A stretch of 64,000 nucleotides of DNA. Source: Lunularia cruciata (taxonomy: Eukaryota > Streptophyta > Marchantiopsida > Lunulariales > Lunulariaceae). Below, in pieces: positions 47,236 to 58,300 of the stretch (the first letter of the stretch is position 1; each line of letters starts with the position of its first letter). The DNA is taken from positions 41,602,001 through 41,666,000 of the forward strand of contig OX419760.1 in assembly GCA_948567375.1 (NCBI GenBank). Direction: 5' to 3'. The notes under the pieces are model-generated. The model did not search any database. It was not told the origin of the DNA and saw only the letters and a list, made by a program, of their open reading frames with translations. Position numbers and translations under genes: made by a program.

Positions 47236-49572
47236 CTACCGACTGTTATTGCTTCGGGTGGTGCTTCTACATGTACACCTAGAGGATGCTTCCGATGAAC
47301 CTGTTTTCGGTTCAGGTTGTTCATCTACAGCCTGAGCAGGTTCCTGATTCCCTTGATCTTGACCAACCACGGCTACTTGATCATCCACTTTGTTGGGCGG
47401 GAACTTGGGGTTCTCTTCATCATTCTCAACCACTGGATGCACAATTTTGACTTCATTGTCATTTTCTGAACCCTCGTAGTCCTTGTCATCTTCATCCTCT
47501 GTATCCTCCACTTCTTCAGGCTTCTTTAGGCCATGAGCAACTTGTCTTTTCTCCAAGCTCTCACTCCATTCAGCAATCTGCCTATTGGTAGCCTCTAGTA
47601 CTTTGGCAACAATGTCGAGGCTGGCTTTCTCGGCTTCTTTTTTAACCTCTTGATCGGCTCCTTCAAATCCTGACACATGTTTCTGATATTCATGTTGACT
47701 CAACTTGGTTAAAGCCCTGTCCAACTTACTCCGAAGATCTGCTACCTGATCAGCAGTGGTTGCTTCGCTGACGATGCTTGCCTCCAGATCCCTCTGTTGC
47801 TTCTTCAACTTCTCTTCATAAGCCTTTCGCTCCCTGTTCCATTGCTCTTCTCTGGCATGATGATCGTGGACTTTGTTTTCTAGGTCTTCTTTCTTCAGGT
47901 TCCAGCTATGTTTCTTGCTTTCATGCTCTTTCTCAGCCAGTGACATTCTATCTCTGGCCTTCTGAAATTCATGCTGAAGTTGTGTGATTGTACTTTGCGC
48001 ATTTGCAGACTTATCCACGTCAATCCGAAGCTCCTTGTTCTTCTTTTCCAACTCCGAGTACTTCGCCTCCAAATCATGGAACTTCTTCCTCTCCACTGAA
48101 AGTTGGTAATCAAGATACCCATTGTATCTTGCCATGTCTCGCAAGACATCACTCGTCACGGAAGCATTTTCCGCCAGCTGATCAATCATCCTCTGAACAG
48201 GTCCAGATTGAAAGTAGTTTCCATCCTCCACAGGCTTCGTCTGCCTTAACGCTAACAGGTCATCAAGCCTGATATCTCTAACTCCTTCAGGGTTGAAGGA
48301 CGGCACCTTAGGTACAGGTAGTCCTTGAGCTATGAAATGATTGATCATTTCCTGAGTTTCAGCAGATCCAATACCAGCAAGCTGCTCGTGACACTTTGCA
48401 AAATTGAAGTTCACAAACTCAGCTACCGTACCCTTCCCAAGCACGTCAGTGAGCAGAAAAGGGGGTTTTCCAACCTGACCAAGTGTCACAAGTGTGGTAG
48501 CACTATCCTGCACGTCCTTGTCTTTGGGAGCAACCTCTACCACTACTCTTTGGCCCTGAGCCTGGATCTCTGCGAGAATATCCATATGACTCTTCTTTCT
48601 GGGCCTGACCTCTGCTTTGCCTTTCTTCTTCTCTTTCTCACTTGTAGAAGCTTTTGAGATATCAATTCCTTTTTGCTGTGATGTCCCAGGTAACTTCTTG
48701 ATCATGGCATTCCAGGCTTTCACGTGCTCCGGGGTCTCTGTCTCTCCCCAAGCATCCCAAGCTTGAGTCCATATCCCACCTAACTCATTTGTGTGCTCAA
48801 ACAGAATCGCAGAGACTAGCCCTGCTATGCTACATTTACAGGCCTTGTTATGTTTTCCACTCTCCTTCATCTTCTCGATAGCCGAAACGAATTTTGGCCA
48901 CAAGTACTGGGTCCAGTCTACCGCATTCCCTTCTAATGCTTCACAAACGGGCAAAATTTGGCTACGAGAGATCTTAATGTTACTTGTCAAGCGAAAAACC
49001 CACTTGCTAAGATACCTGTAAAGATCCTTCATCGCAGGATCCTTGATCTCGCTTATGCTCCAGTAAGTCTCTGAGCCCGAAATGTGTCTGCTTCCAAGCC
49101 AGTCAATCTGATCAAAGAACTCGCTGCTCTGCTCCATGAGTTCTAATTCAGTGGTGGGCAGTTGTAGAATGTGGGCGAACCTTGTTTCAGTCAGCTGCAA
49201 AGTCCTCTTGCTCCTGAATGGTAGCTCATAAGTAATCTTCTTCTCCTTGCTTGAGACCTTCTCCACCTTGCAATCCAAGATGAAGTTGGCAATAAGCTCC
49301 CGCGGAGCTATGACATTACAGGTCTTCTGAAAAAAGTTCAGAAGCTGCACCTGCTGCAATTTCTTGAAGAATCCATCGTCCACCCCTTCTTCGGAGCCAA
49401 CAGCTGGCTCTTCTATGACAAAACCTCTAACGAAAGCATTCTGCCATTCTTTGGAGTAGACAACATTCAAAACCTTCAGAATCTCTTCTGGAACACTCTT
49501 CTTCTTCTTCTGCCGCTTAGCAGGCTGCCCTTTGAGAGGGCTACTTACGTTGTCAGCTCCTCTTCTCACCAT
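47236..49572 (-). CDS. Single-exon 778-residue coiled-coil protein of unknown function
   Basis: A long uninterrupted frame, the second longest in the window. A basic nuclear-signal-like stretch (KGQPAKRQKKKKS) is at residues 14-26. Residues about 30-290 are globular (RELIANFILDCKVEKV, LTETRFAHILQLPT, WVFRLTSNIKISRSQILPV). This arrangement loosely recalls the plant transposon-associated domain seen in many plant retroelement-linked proteins; that is inference. A second basic patch (EKEKKKGKAEVRPRKKSH) is near residue 320. A long charged coiled coil is at about 490-650, and an acidic segment (EEVEDTEDEDDKDYE) is near 700. A TATA-like CTATTTAA lies about 40 bp before the ATG. It may be a domesticated or still mobile-element-derived gene. 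No intron, family name or enzyme motif is visible. Confidence 0.7.
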   Translation of the reverse strand: MVRRGADNVSSPLKGQPAKRQKKKKSVPEEILKVLNVVYSKEWQNAFVRGFVIEEPAVGSEEGVDDGFFKKLQQVQLLNFFQKTCNVIAPRELIANFILDCKVEKVSSKEKKITYELPFRSKRTLQLTETRFAHILQLPTTELELMEQSSEFFDQIDWLGSRHISGSETYWSISEIKDPAMKDLYRYLSKWVFRLTSNIKISRSQILPVCEALEGNAVDWTQYLWPKFVSAIEKMKESGKHNKACKCSIAGLVSAILFEHTNELGGIWTQAWDAWGETETPEHVKAWNAMIKKLPGTSQQKGIDISKASTSEKEKKKGKAEVRPRKKSHMDILAEIQAQGQRVVVEVAPKDKDVQDSATTLVTLGQVGKPPFLLTDVLGKGTVAEFVNFNFAKCHEQLAGIGSAETQEMINHFIAQGLPVPKVPSFNPEGVRDIRLDDLLALRQTKPVEDGNYFQSGPVQRMIDQLAENASVTSDVLRDMARYNGYLDYQLSVERKKFHDLEAKYSELEKKNKELRIDVDKSANAQSTITQLQHEFQKARDRMSLAEKEHESKKHSWNLKKEDLENKVHDHHAREEQWNRERKAYEEKLKKQQRDLEASIVSEATTADQVADLRSKLDRALTKLSQHEYQKHVSGFEGADQEVKKEAEKASLDIVAKVLEATNRQIAEWSESLEKRQVAHGLKKPEEVEDTEDEDDKDYEGSENDNEVKIVHPVVENDEENPKFPPNKVDDQVAVVGQDQGNQEPAQAVDEQPEPKTGSSEASSRCTCRSTTRSNNSR

Positions 49573-52500
49573 GTCGTCAACTCAATGTCTCCTCAGTAAC
49601 TTCCGTCTGCTTAAATAGAAAAACGATACAGAACGAAGGAAAATTGTTCTGAGCAGAAGTTAACGAGCTTGCCACTCTCTAGGTTTACATGTAAAGCTCC
49701 GTAGAATCTAAATCTCCTCAATTCCAAGTTGGTTCTCTCAGCTCCTTGTCTACTCCACAGTTCCTAAGGAAAAGAGAAACTTCTGGCACTGGATATCACT
49801 GGACAGCATTCTTCGTTGTAGATGAGACAGTTCACCAATAATTTCCATTGAGGATACACATTCAGAAATAGTTGTCCGCGGCTGTCCGCTTCGGTAGCAG
49901 CTCTTAGCTCCTCCTGAACCTCGTGAAACTCTAATTCGGCTACGAGAAAGAAATTCGTACACAGGACTAGGTCTCTTCTACCATGTAGCCAAGTCCCTTA
50001 CCTAGCTAGGGAAAGGATAAGACCTGCACTCTTCCTTCTAAGCATAAACTCTCTGAAATATACCTCACTGTTCACGTTCGATACGATCGTTGGATACCTC
50101 AAATGGTTCAACTCACCACTCGAACTCCTCACTTCGTCCCCGATATAATAAACTTAAAATCAGAAGCTACTATGTATCGAAACGGTCCTCACCCTCATAC
50201 TACACTCCTCTCGGGCTCGCTCGTTCGCGCTTCATTCGCCGATTGCTATAGAATTTCCTTCGAGTGCGTAGTCAAAGGATTCTCTATCCTCTTCTCATGT
50301 CCGGAGGTTCTGGCAGGATCGCCGTCAAACTCGGCTAAAACTTTTCGAACTTCGAGCAACTGTTCGATTGCTAGAATCGACGATTTCTCGATCGATCGCT
50401 CCTATCCCCAGATTAACTTAACGACATTAACTCTTCTCTTGTTTCAAATCGGGCTTACAAATTCACACGAAGATCAATTGACAGAAAGTCTCGACACACC
50501 ATTTCCATCGAAGTCGTCCGGAGGAAGAATGACGAAAACATTCGAACTCTCATCCATCTGCGTGGATTTCGATCTAGGTAATGATGGGGATTACTGTTCG
50601 TACGTGTATGTTTGAAATTACAGAAACGTTGAAGACAGTCGAAGTGGGTAAGAATTGATTGATAGAGAAAGGAATGCTTTATTAACAGAACAAAACTCAT
50701 CAATCTTCCTGAATAATTGGATAAGCTCTGTATTATTGGGTTCTGTGTATGGTTTATTTTTATCAGATAATTGTTTTATTTTTCATTTTTCTATTAATAA
50801 TATCGTATGAGTTATATTTATATACTTTCAATATTTTTATTTTTTATTTATGAAATTCCAGTAAAATTAAATAAATATATGTATGTCAAATTTGTCATAA
50901 ATAATCAACCAAAGTTTTTCAAATATCAAATCATGAAATTATGAGTATTAAGATAAATTATAAAACTATAAATGAATATCAGAAAACTCTCTCCTCATAT
51001 CAAACCTATTAATGTCTCATCATACATTTATGTGTTCTAACTAGTCCCTTTGATATTATAGTCAAAGTCAGCTAGAATACGAAAGATAAAATTAACTTTT
51101 ATAAAGAAAAGTTAATTAGTTCTAATCGTATTGGGAAACTTTATGCATATTTCCTGAGAAATTTTAAAGCACAAAACAAAATATGTATCAGTTAAAAAAA
51201 ATATTTGAAATCATATATATATATATATATATATATAATTTTATAGATGATAAATATTATACACGATATGAATTTGTCAAAGTTTCATTGTAATTATCAT
51301 AAACCTGCAAGCATCAAAATAATTGATGGATTATAAATTTTCTGCAAGGACGTTAGATTTAATATATACTTTATCGACATAAACATCTATCTAATGATCT
51401 ATCTAACGTAATGATATTATAAATGAGAGAGGAATATGTACCTTGTACTAATAAACACAAAATTTTAACATATACTACTTAATTTAATGATATTAACAAA
51501 TAATAAAATATCATGATATCAAAGATAATCTTACAATGTTATAATTAAATTATATTTATTTAATTATATATATTTTTATTATATATTAACATGCATATAA
51601 AATTTTATACATATTTTATTTCATAATAACCAGTCTTAAGAATTAATACTGAAGGACGGAAAAGATTTAAAAAAGTCCTTTGTTCCTCATGAACAAGTCG
51701 TTATATTAAGAAAAGGTAATATACTTGTATTTAAGCAGTTCTTAGAAAACATTATCCCACTTTATACAATAGACAACTGATATACAACATACATCAATAA
51801 CATTATACTTCTTTACTTAGATGTATATATTTAAATGCTAAAAAGATTTCATTAAGTAAGGAAAATCATAATTTAAAAAAATGAACGTCATACTTAGCAC
51901 CAAAATTGAACTAGCAGAAAGGACCACTACAGAAGATCATAGGAATCCTTGGACCCTTTATCCTTAAATTCCCCAAATGTCAAAGTGATGCTTGTGTCAA
52001 GGCTTCTATTACAGATCTAAAGGCCTAGGAGTATCGTATTGCACTTACTAGTATATTTTTTGTGTTTGACATGGCATATGAGTCCTTATGTGGCATCCAA
52101 TTTCAGTAACAGCCGTAATCTACATTTCATTTGCAGGTAGAGTGTCATCTTTAATCTTGGAAAGTCAAATCCCGACAAAACCTGTCTAGTTCTTTGAAAT
52201 TGTAAGTGAAGGTGAAACTTGAAACGAATAATAACATGTTTATATTAGAACGAAGACTTCAATATCTCAATCTTCGGATCTCAATTTCCACTTTCTATAT
52301 GATAAGCATAAAGAAAAGCCTCTAAAAAGAATCTCGCTTGTGAATTTACACAATAAGCGAAAAGAACAACTTCAAAAGAAATGTAGCTCTATAGGACACA
52401 GCGACCTGAAATGCAATGTGAGGATTGACTTCAAAAGAAATGTAGCTCCAGAAAACAGCGACCTGAAATGCAACATGAGGATTGACTTCAAAAGAAATGT

Positions 52501-54528
52501 AGCTCCAGAGGACACAGCGATCTGAAATGCAATATGAGGGAGGGTTGGTTCTGTCCAATCATATGTGACAAGACAAGGCTCGCGAGGCGCGAGGACAGAA
52601 AGGGGAACCGGATACAGACAAGTGCATTTTGCATCATTTGATTTTAATGACCTCATTGTCTTAAGGACCAAACTTCGGTTGTTACGAGGATGATTCAAAT
52701 AAATAATATCGTAATATGGAATAATTAATTAAAGTCTTCTTCGCTATGTTTGTGTTAATGTTGTTGTTGTTAAACTAAGAAGTTAATTAAGTTATCACAA
52801 CATTTTAGGTTTTACTCTTTGACGGCATGACTAGTTTCACTGGTTCTTTCTATAGTTCATTCTTTCAAACCTAAATTTAGATTTAAGATTTTAGTAGAAG
52901 TCTTCTTGTATTAGATTATAGTAGGTAATTTTAAAAAGATACAAATAAGAAGTGAGGTAGAAAGATTTTTAGCTGTACTTTTCCTGTTTATGGCACTTTT
53001 CGTGTAGTATAATTAATTCACATTTTTTCTTATGAATAAATTAAAATATAAGAATTATTCCCGGTTAAGATTGTACTGATCAAGCTAATTTTTATTTTCA
53101 GTTTCTCCTTTCCCCTCAAATGATATAAATGGAACTTAGATTTAATTTATTTCGTACAAACAAGTCAGGCTAACTCAATCTGCAAATTCAAATATCAAAT
53201 CAAACACGTGTCAAATATTTAGTGCAGTATTGTAGGATATTCCAATATAGCAACTAAACAACTAAACAATAAAATATGAATTTAACAGTTCTTCAAATTG
53301 ATGCAAACACTTGCTATACCGTTTTGATTAATATGAACTTAGGTTGTAACTCAGCGTCTAAGTTAATAACAAATTTATTTGTTAAATCTGAGATGTTATT
53401 TTATGTAAACATATTTACAGTAATGACTGAATAATGTTGTGAATAGATTCATAGATTTGCATCGAATTACATAAATATTTATTAGTTTCTGATTGAAATT
53501 TTACATATTTCATTTCGTAAGGATAGTCTAAGTTTCTGAATCAAAATTTAGTAAAAACTTGAATTATTTATTCAAAATTCTATCCAAGAAGCCTTAATAC
53601 CCTAATAAAACTTATAGAATTAAAGATGAGAATTTGAGATACTGGTAATCAAGTTTGAGACTTTTCCTTAATAAAATAAAATAAAAATATGCATTACTCC
53701 CTTAAAATTTAGAGGTAGTTCCTCCAAAGTTTGAAGTGAGGTCTAGACACAATTAATCAAATCCCTTGAATGTTTGACTAATTTCGAAAAAGTAGAGTGT
53801 GATCCCGAAAGCCAAGTGAATTCCTAAACTGTCCATGGAATTCAAAAAGTTCGGGGTGAGCTTTCCTGAAATGAGAGGTGATTTCCTGGGAAATCCCTTG
53901 GAAATTCAGGCCGCGTTCTTGAAATTCAAAACATAATCGTAAATTTCCAGTAATTTTTTATAAGTAGTAGCCAAGTACAAATTTTAGCTCGGTAGATCTT
54001 GATTCAAAAGTTTGAGCTATTTATTTTAAAATTTACTCCCCAAAAATCACAATCACTATTTTCAATTTGAATTAAACTTTATGGACACATTGCTTATCTC
54101 GCTCCAAATAGAAATATTAACAAGCGTTAAAGATAGCCTGGTTATAAATAGAATCTACTAATTTTCTATTCAGTAGATCACTTATACATTGAACAAATTA
54201 AATGATGAGTGAATATATTCCTTTTATCTATTTTAGATCTTGATGCAATTCAATGGGGAGCAAAACAAGACTTAAAAACACCACTTAAAATAATTGTCTA
54301 GATTTTTCTATAAACTATGAACTACGATGTTTATGTCGAGTTTATTATTTTAAATAAAAAATAAAAAATCTTATTTTTAAATGAATTTCAATGTCAGCAT
54401 GGACTTGTTGAATCCACGTCACGCTTGGGCTACACCAAGTGTCATTTTTGGAAAATAAAACTGACATTACGTCATAGCTGTCAGGCGGAAATAAACCTAT
54501 ATTTAGAAATTTTCATTCTCTAATTATG
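49573..54528. other. Intergenic, largely AT-rich DNA
   Basis: The first 1 kb, up to about 50,620, is of ordinary composition and includes the presumed promoter of the coiled-coil gene. From about 50,750 to 54,500 the DNA is strongly AT-rich with no coding frame. It includes an (AT)n microsatellite at about 51,213-51,236 and short A-rich tracts. I see no gene. Confidence 0.5.
52370..52540. repeat. Three tandem units of about 58 bp
   Basis: Units begin CTTCAAAAGAAATGTAGCTC at 52,370, 52,429 and 52,486 and each contains ACAGCGAYCTGAAATGCAA and ATGAGG. They are nearly identical, so the expansion is fairly recent. Confidence 0.88.
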
Positions 54529-55048
54529 GATAAAAGAAGCTAGTCCCCTTTGTTTGGCGGTCCGGCTGGAGGAGCTGCGGGAGGAGCTGCGGGGAGAGTG
54601 TGGAGACGAGAGAGGAGAGGGAGAGACGTGAGACGATTTTGATAAAATCTGAGTGCTCTCTAGCATGTAGCCTTCGAGTGAATAGACTATTCTCTTCGTT
54701 TTTCAATTCCGGTTCCATTGGCACCTAGATTGAAGACTATGGAGAATGGAGTAGAAAGTTATGAAGTTTTTTAGTTTTTTTAGGGTTGAGAGTGATTATT
54801 ATACATTGAGAGTGATGGGTTGTGAATTTTCATTTCTAATCTCTGGGTTTTCATGATTAAGTTCCATGGGAATTGAATTTGAAAATTTTGGAGACGGAAA
54901 TTGAAAGTTATGAAGGTTTATAGATTTTAGGGTTGTGAGAGAGATTGTTTTCTTATGTGAGTTGGGATGTGAGGGGTTGTGGTTTTGCAGATATGGGGAG
55001 ATATGGAGAGGAGTATCATGTGTTACTATCATTATTCTTGTGCTAGCC

Positions 55049-58000
55049 ATGGCTACACCTTCCCATGTGGGGTCGCCTAGAGCGGGTCGGGATACACCAT
55101 GCCCGGTGTGTCACCGACGCTTTACCTCGCAAGGGGTAAAGACCCATGTGGGAAGGATGCACAAGGACTATGATTGGACCACTTGGGATGCCCACGTGAG
55201 ACAAGCGACCACATCGACAGCAGTGACACTCGGGATTACGCACGCTTCTTCTATACCTTCGTTGATCGTTCCAGGGATACCGATCGAGTCGTGGGAGTGG
55301 TTAGCTTCTCAGGCGGGTTGCATTTTGGGGTTATTTGAGACTAGTTTTCCATGTCCACGTCTATTCCATAGGCTACCCCGCACACTCCATGATGAGGCTA
55401 GACAGGCTTTTCGCCTACCACTGGATCGTTTGGCACGTGATCCCTTGGACGAGTTAGCGTGGTTCCTATTCCTCCTACTCCCTCGATGGTGTCTTCGTTA
55501 TGCTAGAGGGGGACGTGCGGGGCATAGAGAGGTGGCGGCTAGATTTCGTCGATTCCGAGCGGGGGATTGGGCAGCCCTTCAGGAGGAGTCTGTTAGGGCT
55601 ACACGATTTAGGAGACAGACATCGCCACAGGATACCATAGATTCCACTCGATTACGACGATGTAGGACATTGGGTCAGGCGGGAGAGTTTAGTAGAGCAG
55701 CACGAGCGCTACACCCTCTGTCTATAGCGAGTCCTACTGATGAGACCATCTCTTCCCTACGCTCATTGCATCCTATAGCAGTAGAGGGACTACCACTAGA
55801 GGTCTTAGATTATCAGCCTGAGCAGCCTTTATGTCTTGATAGGTCGCTATTTGCACAAGCATTGTGCACTGCCCCTCGCCTTTCCTCAGGAGGCTTGTCA
55901 GGGATGGTTTATGAGCACCTTAGAGATTGCTTCCAGGCAGATGATCCTTCTAGTGGTTTTACCGAGTTGTTTCAGGTGGCTGCAGCAGTAGCGAGAGGAG
56001 ATATTCCTATGTCTGTTAGTCGGGTCTTAGGTGCTAGTCGACTTCTCGCGATCGAGAAGGACACGGGAGGCATTAGACCGATTGCTATTGGAGAGATCTT
56101 TTTACGTTTGGTCAGTCGTACCATTGTCCTTCAGCATCGTTCTCACTTTCGACAGCACCTTAGTCCACATCAGTTTGGAGTAGCTACACCTGGAGGATGT
56201 GAGGCTATATCTCTAGGCATTAGAGCACTCCTAGATATCCATCCGGAGTGGGTCGTCCTACAGGTGGACGTTGAGAACGCTTTTAATAGCGTCTCACGTG
56301 CATCCATCTTTAGAGAGCTTAGGGAGGCTAGTGGATCCTTGGCGAGTCTCATTCCTTTTGTGCGGTCTTTTTATGGCTCTCCTGCTTCCCTTTACTACCA
56401 GCATGGTGGTTCACAGGAGGGAGTCACCGTCTTGGAGTCAGCTGTTGGTACACGTCAGGGAGATCCTTTGGGGGGGCCCTTATTTGCCATGGCTCACTTT
56501 AGAGCTCTCCTGTCTACTACTTTGGCCATGCCAGGTTGTGTATTTCCATCCTTGGCAGATGATACACACATCGTAGGCCCTGTAGATCAGATTAGGCAGG
56601 CCTTTGACTACTTGACTACCGAGCTACATCTAGTAGGCTTGAGAGTCAAGGTGTCAAAGTGTAGGGCATGGTCCCCTTTAGGTATCCCTCCCCACCTTGA
56701 GCTTCCAGAGGGGTGTATCACATCCACAGAGGGACTTCGTGTTCTTGGAGTGCCAGTAGGATCGGAGGATTTTGTCACACGCTTCTTGGACGCTGCTCTT
56801 GCAGAGGATGTTCTCCATGTGGATGACCTTCCATTACTAGGAGATCCGCAGGTGGCATTTGGTATACTCTCTTCCAGTATTGCTCGTCGACCATCCTACC
56901 TCATCCGTACAGTTCCCCCCTCATCGTCCTTCCTATCACGTCTGAGAGCATTTGATAGGAGGATTATGGGAGTCTTTGGTGATATTATTGGACCAGGGAC
57001 TTTTGAGTGTGTGACAGGGGATTTGGCACGTAGACAGACGGCTCTACCGATCTCATGTGGTGGGGTTGGCTTGCTTTCTATGGAGGAGATGGCACCTATA
57101 GCGTTTTTGGGTAGTTGGGCTCTCTCGGCACCCCTACTTGCATCTCGTTTTGTGGTTGCTGATAGGCCGGTTTTGGAGACTTATGTGACAGAGGTGGAGG
57201 GAGGATCCTTTTCTCTCCAGGTGTTATTGCGGCAGACGAGAGATAGTCTATCTTCACGAGCACGAGAGGGTTTTCCACCGTTTGCTTCACTATCGTCAGA
57301 TTGGACTAGAGGTCTACAGTCTTCCTTGATGGAGCGACAGTGTGAGCATACGCTACATTCTCTCTTAGTTGACTCGTCCATTCCTCAGGCTACTAGAGCA
57401 CGTCTACGCTCTTGCTCCGGCAAGGGTGCAGGCTCGTGGATCCTAGCTCGACCATGCATTAGGGCTTTCCGACTCGCACCGGCTACTTTCTCTACAGCGA
57501 TGAGGTTTCGCCTAGGTTTGGTCCACCCATCTGCATCTTCACTACTCACTTGTGAGTGTGGTTCTACACTAGATGCAGCGGCGGTCCACATGACACGGTG
57601 TCCTTTTGGAGGACAGAGGATAGCTACCCATGATGCCATTAGAGACATAGTGTTTGCTATGGCACGAGAGAGTGGATACTTGGCTTGGAGGGAGCGTTCG
57701 TATGCGTTGCAGACGACACGTGTCAGGGCAGACTTATACTTGGTCCGAGATGATCAGGTGACGGTAGCGGATGTCGTGGTGACGGACCCTACGCGAGATA
57801 CAGTTTCGGAGGGAGTGATTACCCATCCCCCTGGATGGGCGGCGAGTGCAGCAGCAGGTCGCAAGGTCTCCAAGTACAGGGGCATGCAGCGAGGTCACCT
57901 CTTTGTTCCTCTAGCCTTGGAGTTATATGGAGCGATGGACACGACATTTGACACATTTGTCAGGGAGTGCGCGAGGGCTTATCATGTTAGGCGGCAGGGG

Positions 58001-58216
58001 GTACCACTCTCACTCTCATACTTTGTAGCTTACTTTAGACAGCGTGTATCCATTGCTCTACAGAGGGCAGTGGCTGGTGCAATCCATAGGAGAGCAATCA
58101 CATTAGGTGATGTTTCTTCGGATGCTCCAGTTGTGTGTAGACAGTACGACTTGCATAGCTCGGATATCTTAGGTGCGGTAGGGCAGATTTCTCATACAGA
58201 CTCTATTGGGGCTTAG
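55049..58216 (+). CDS. Retrotransposon protein: C2H2 finger, reverse transcriptase, CCHC, restriction-like endonuclease
   Basis: Single polyprotein expected to nick the target and copy its own RNA there. I start it at 55,049, where GCCATGG has good context and homology between copies is strong, giving 1055 residues; the frame is open from an ATG at 54,935 (1093). A C2H2 finger (Cys18, Cys21, His33, His38) is followed by the RT: motif A with Asp407 (QVDVENAFNS), motif B GTRQGDP from 467, and motif C LADDTH with Asp504-Asp505, where the residue before ADD is Leu rather than Tyr/Phe. A CCHC motif follows (Cys835, Cys837, His847, Cys851). The C-terminal RLE signature is RADLY (Asp895), ADVVV (Asp908) and GRKVSKY (Lys939, Lys942). 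No APE-type endonuclease or RNase H is seen. Domain order equals that of R2-like elements, but clade assignment needs a tree. Confidence 0.9.
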   Translation: MATPSHVGSPRAGRDTPCPVCHRRFTSQGVKTHVGRMHKDYDWTTWDAHVRQATTSTAVTLGITHASSIPSLIVPGIPIESWEWLASQAGCILGLFETSFPCPRLFHRLPRTLHDEARQAFRLPLDRLARDPLDELAWFLFLLLPRWCLRYARGGRAGHREVAARFRRFRAGDWAALQEESVRATRFRRQTSPQDTIDSTRLRRCRTLGQAGEFSRAARALHPLSIASPTDETISSLRSLHPIAVEGLPLEVLDYQPEQPLCLDRSLFAQALCTAPRLSSGGLSGMVYEHLRDCFQADDPSSGFTELFQVAAAVARGDIPMSVSRVLGASRLLAIEKDTGGIRPIAIGEIFLRLVSRTIVLQHRSHFRQHLSPHQFGVATPGGCEAISLGIRALLDIHPEWVVLQVDVENAFNSVSRASIFRELREASGSLASLIPFVRSFYGSPASLYYQHGGSQEGVTVLESAVGTRQGDPLGGPLFAMAHFRALLSTTLAMPGCVFPSLADDTHIVGPVDQIRQAFDYLTTELHLVGLRVKVSKCRAWSPLGIPPHLELPEGCITSTEGLRVLGVPVGSEDFVTRFLDAALAEDVLHVDDLPLLGDPQVAFGILSSSIARRPSYLIRTVPPSSSFLSRLRAFDRRIMGVFGDIIGPGTFECVTGDLARRQTALPISCGGVGLLSMEEMAPIAFLGSWALSAPLLASRFVVADRPVLETYVTEVEGGSFSLQVLLRQTRDSLSSRAREGFPPFASLSSDWTRGLQSSLMERQCEHTLHSLLVDSSIPQATRARLRSCSGKGAGSWILARPCIRAFRLAPATFSTAMRFRLGLVHPSASSLLTCECGSTLDAAAVHMTRCPFGGQRIATHDAIRDIVFAMARESGYLAWRERSYALQTTRVRADLYLVRDDQVTVADVVVTDPTRDTVSEGVITHPPGWAASAAAGRKVSKYRGMQRGHLFVPLALELYGAMDTTFDTFVRECARAYHVRRQGVPLSLSYFVAYFRQRVSIALQRAVAGAIHRRAITLGDVSSDAPVVCRQYDLHSSDILGAVGQISHTDSIGA

Positions 58217-58300
58217 CCCCATGTTATGTTTTTTGTCTCTCCCTTGTACGGCTTGATGGGGTCTTCCCATCCTTCATTTTTCCTACGCGGTCGCCTTTTT
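58207..58300 (+). other. Conserved structured 3' end of the RLE retrotransposon
   Basis: Hairpin 1 is TGGGGC-TTA-GCCCCA (58,207-58,221), and the stop codon TAG (58,214-58,216) lies in its loop and 3' arm. Hairpin 2 is GATGGG-GTCTT-CCCATC (58,255-58,271). The tail CTACGCGGTCGCC then T-rich (58,284-58,300) follows. Hairpin 2 and the tail are recognisable in all seven copies in the window, and hairpin 1 in B, C, D and F. In this class of element the 3' RNA end is what the enzyme recognises, so this is the likely recognition structure (inference). Confidence 0.75.

Noticed and set aside
50103-50615. 170-codon + strand open frame
   Set aside because: Composition is irregular, with no family motif, no splice context and no partner exons. 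It probably lies in the upstream region of the minus-strand coiled-coil gene.
54955-54995. GTGAGT...TTTTGCAG in the copy D leader as an intron
   Set aside because: The interval is only about 33 nt, too short to splice, and it is unspliced in the other copies.
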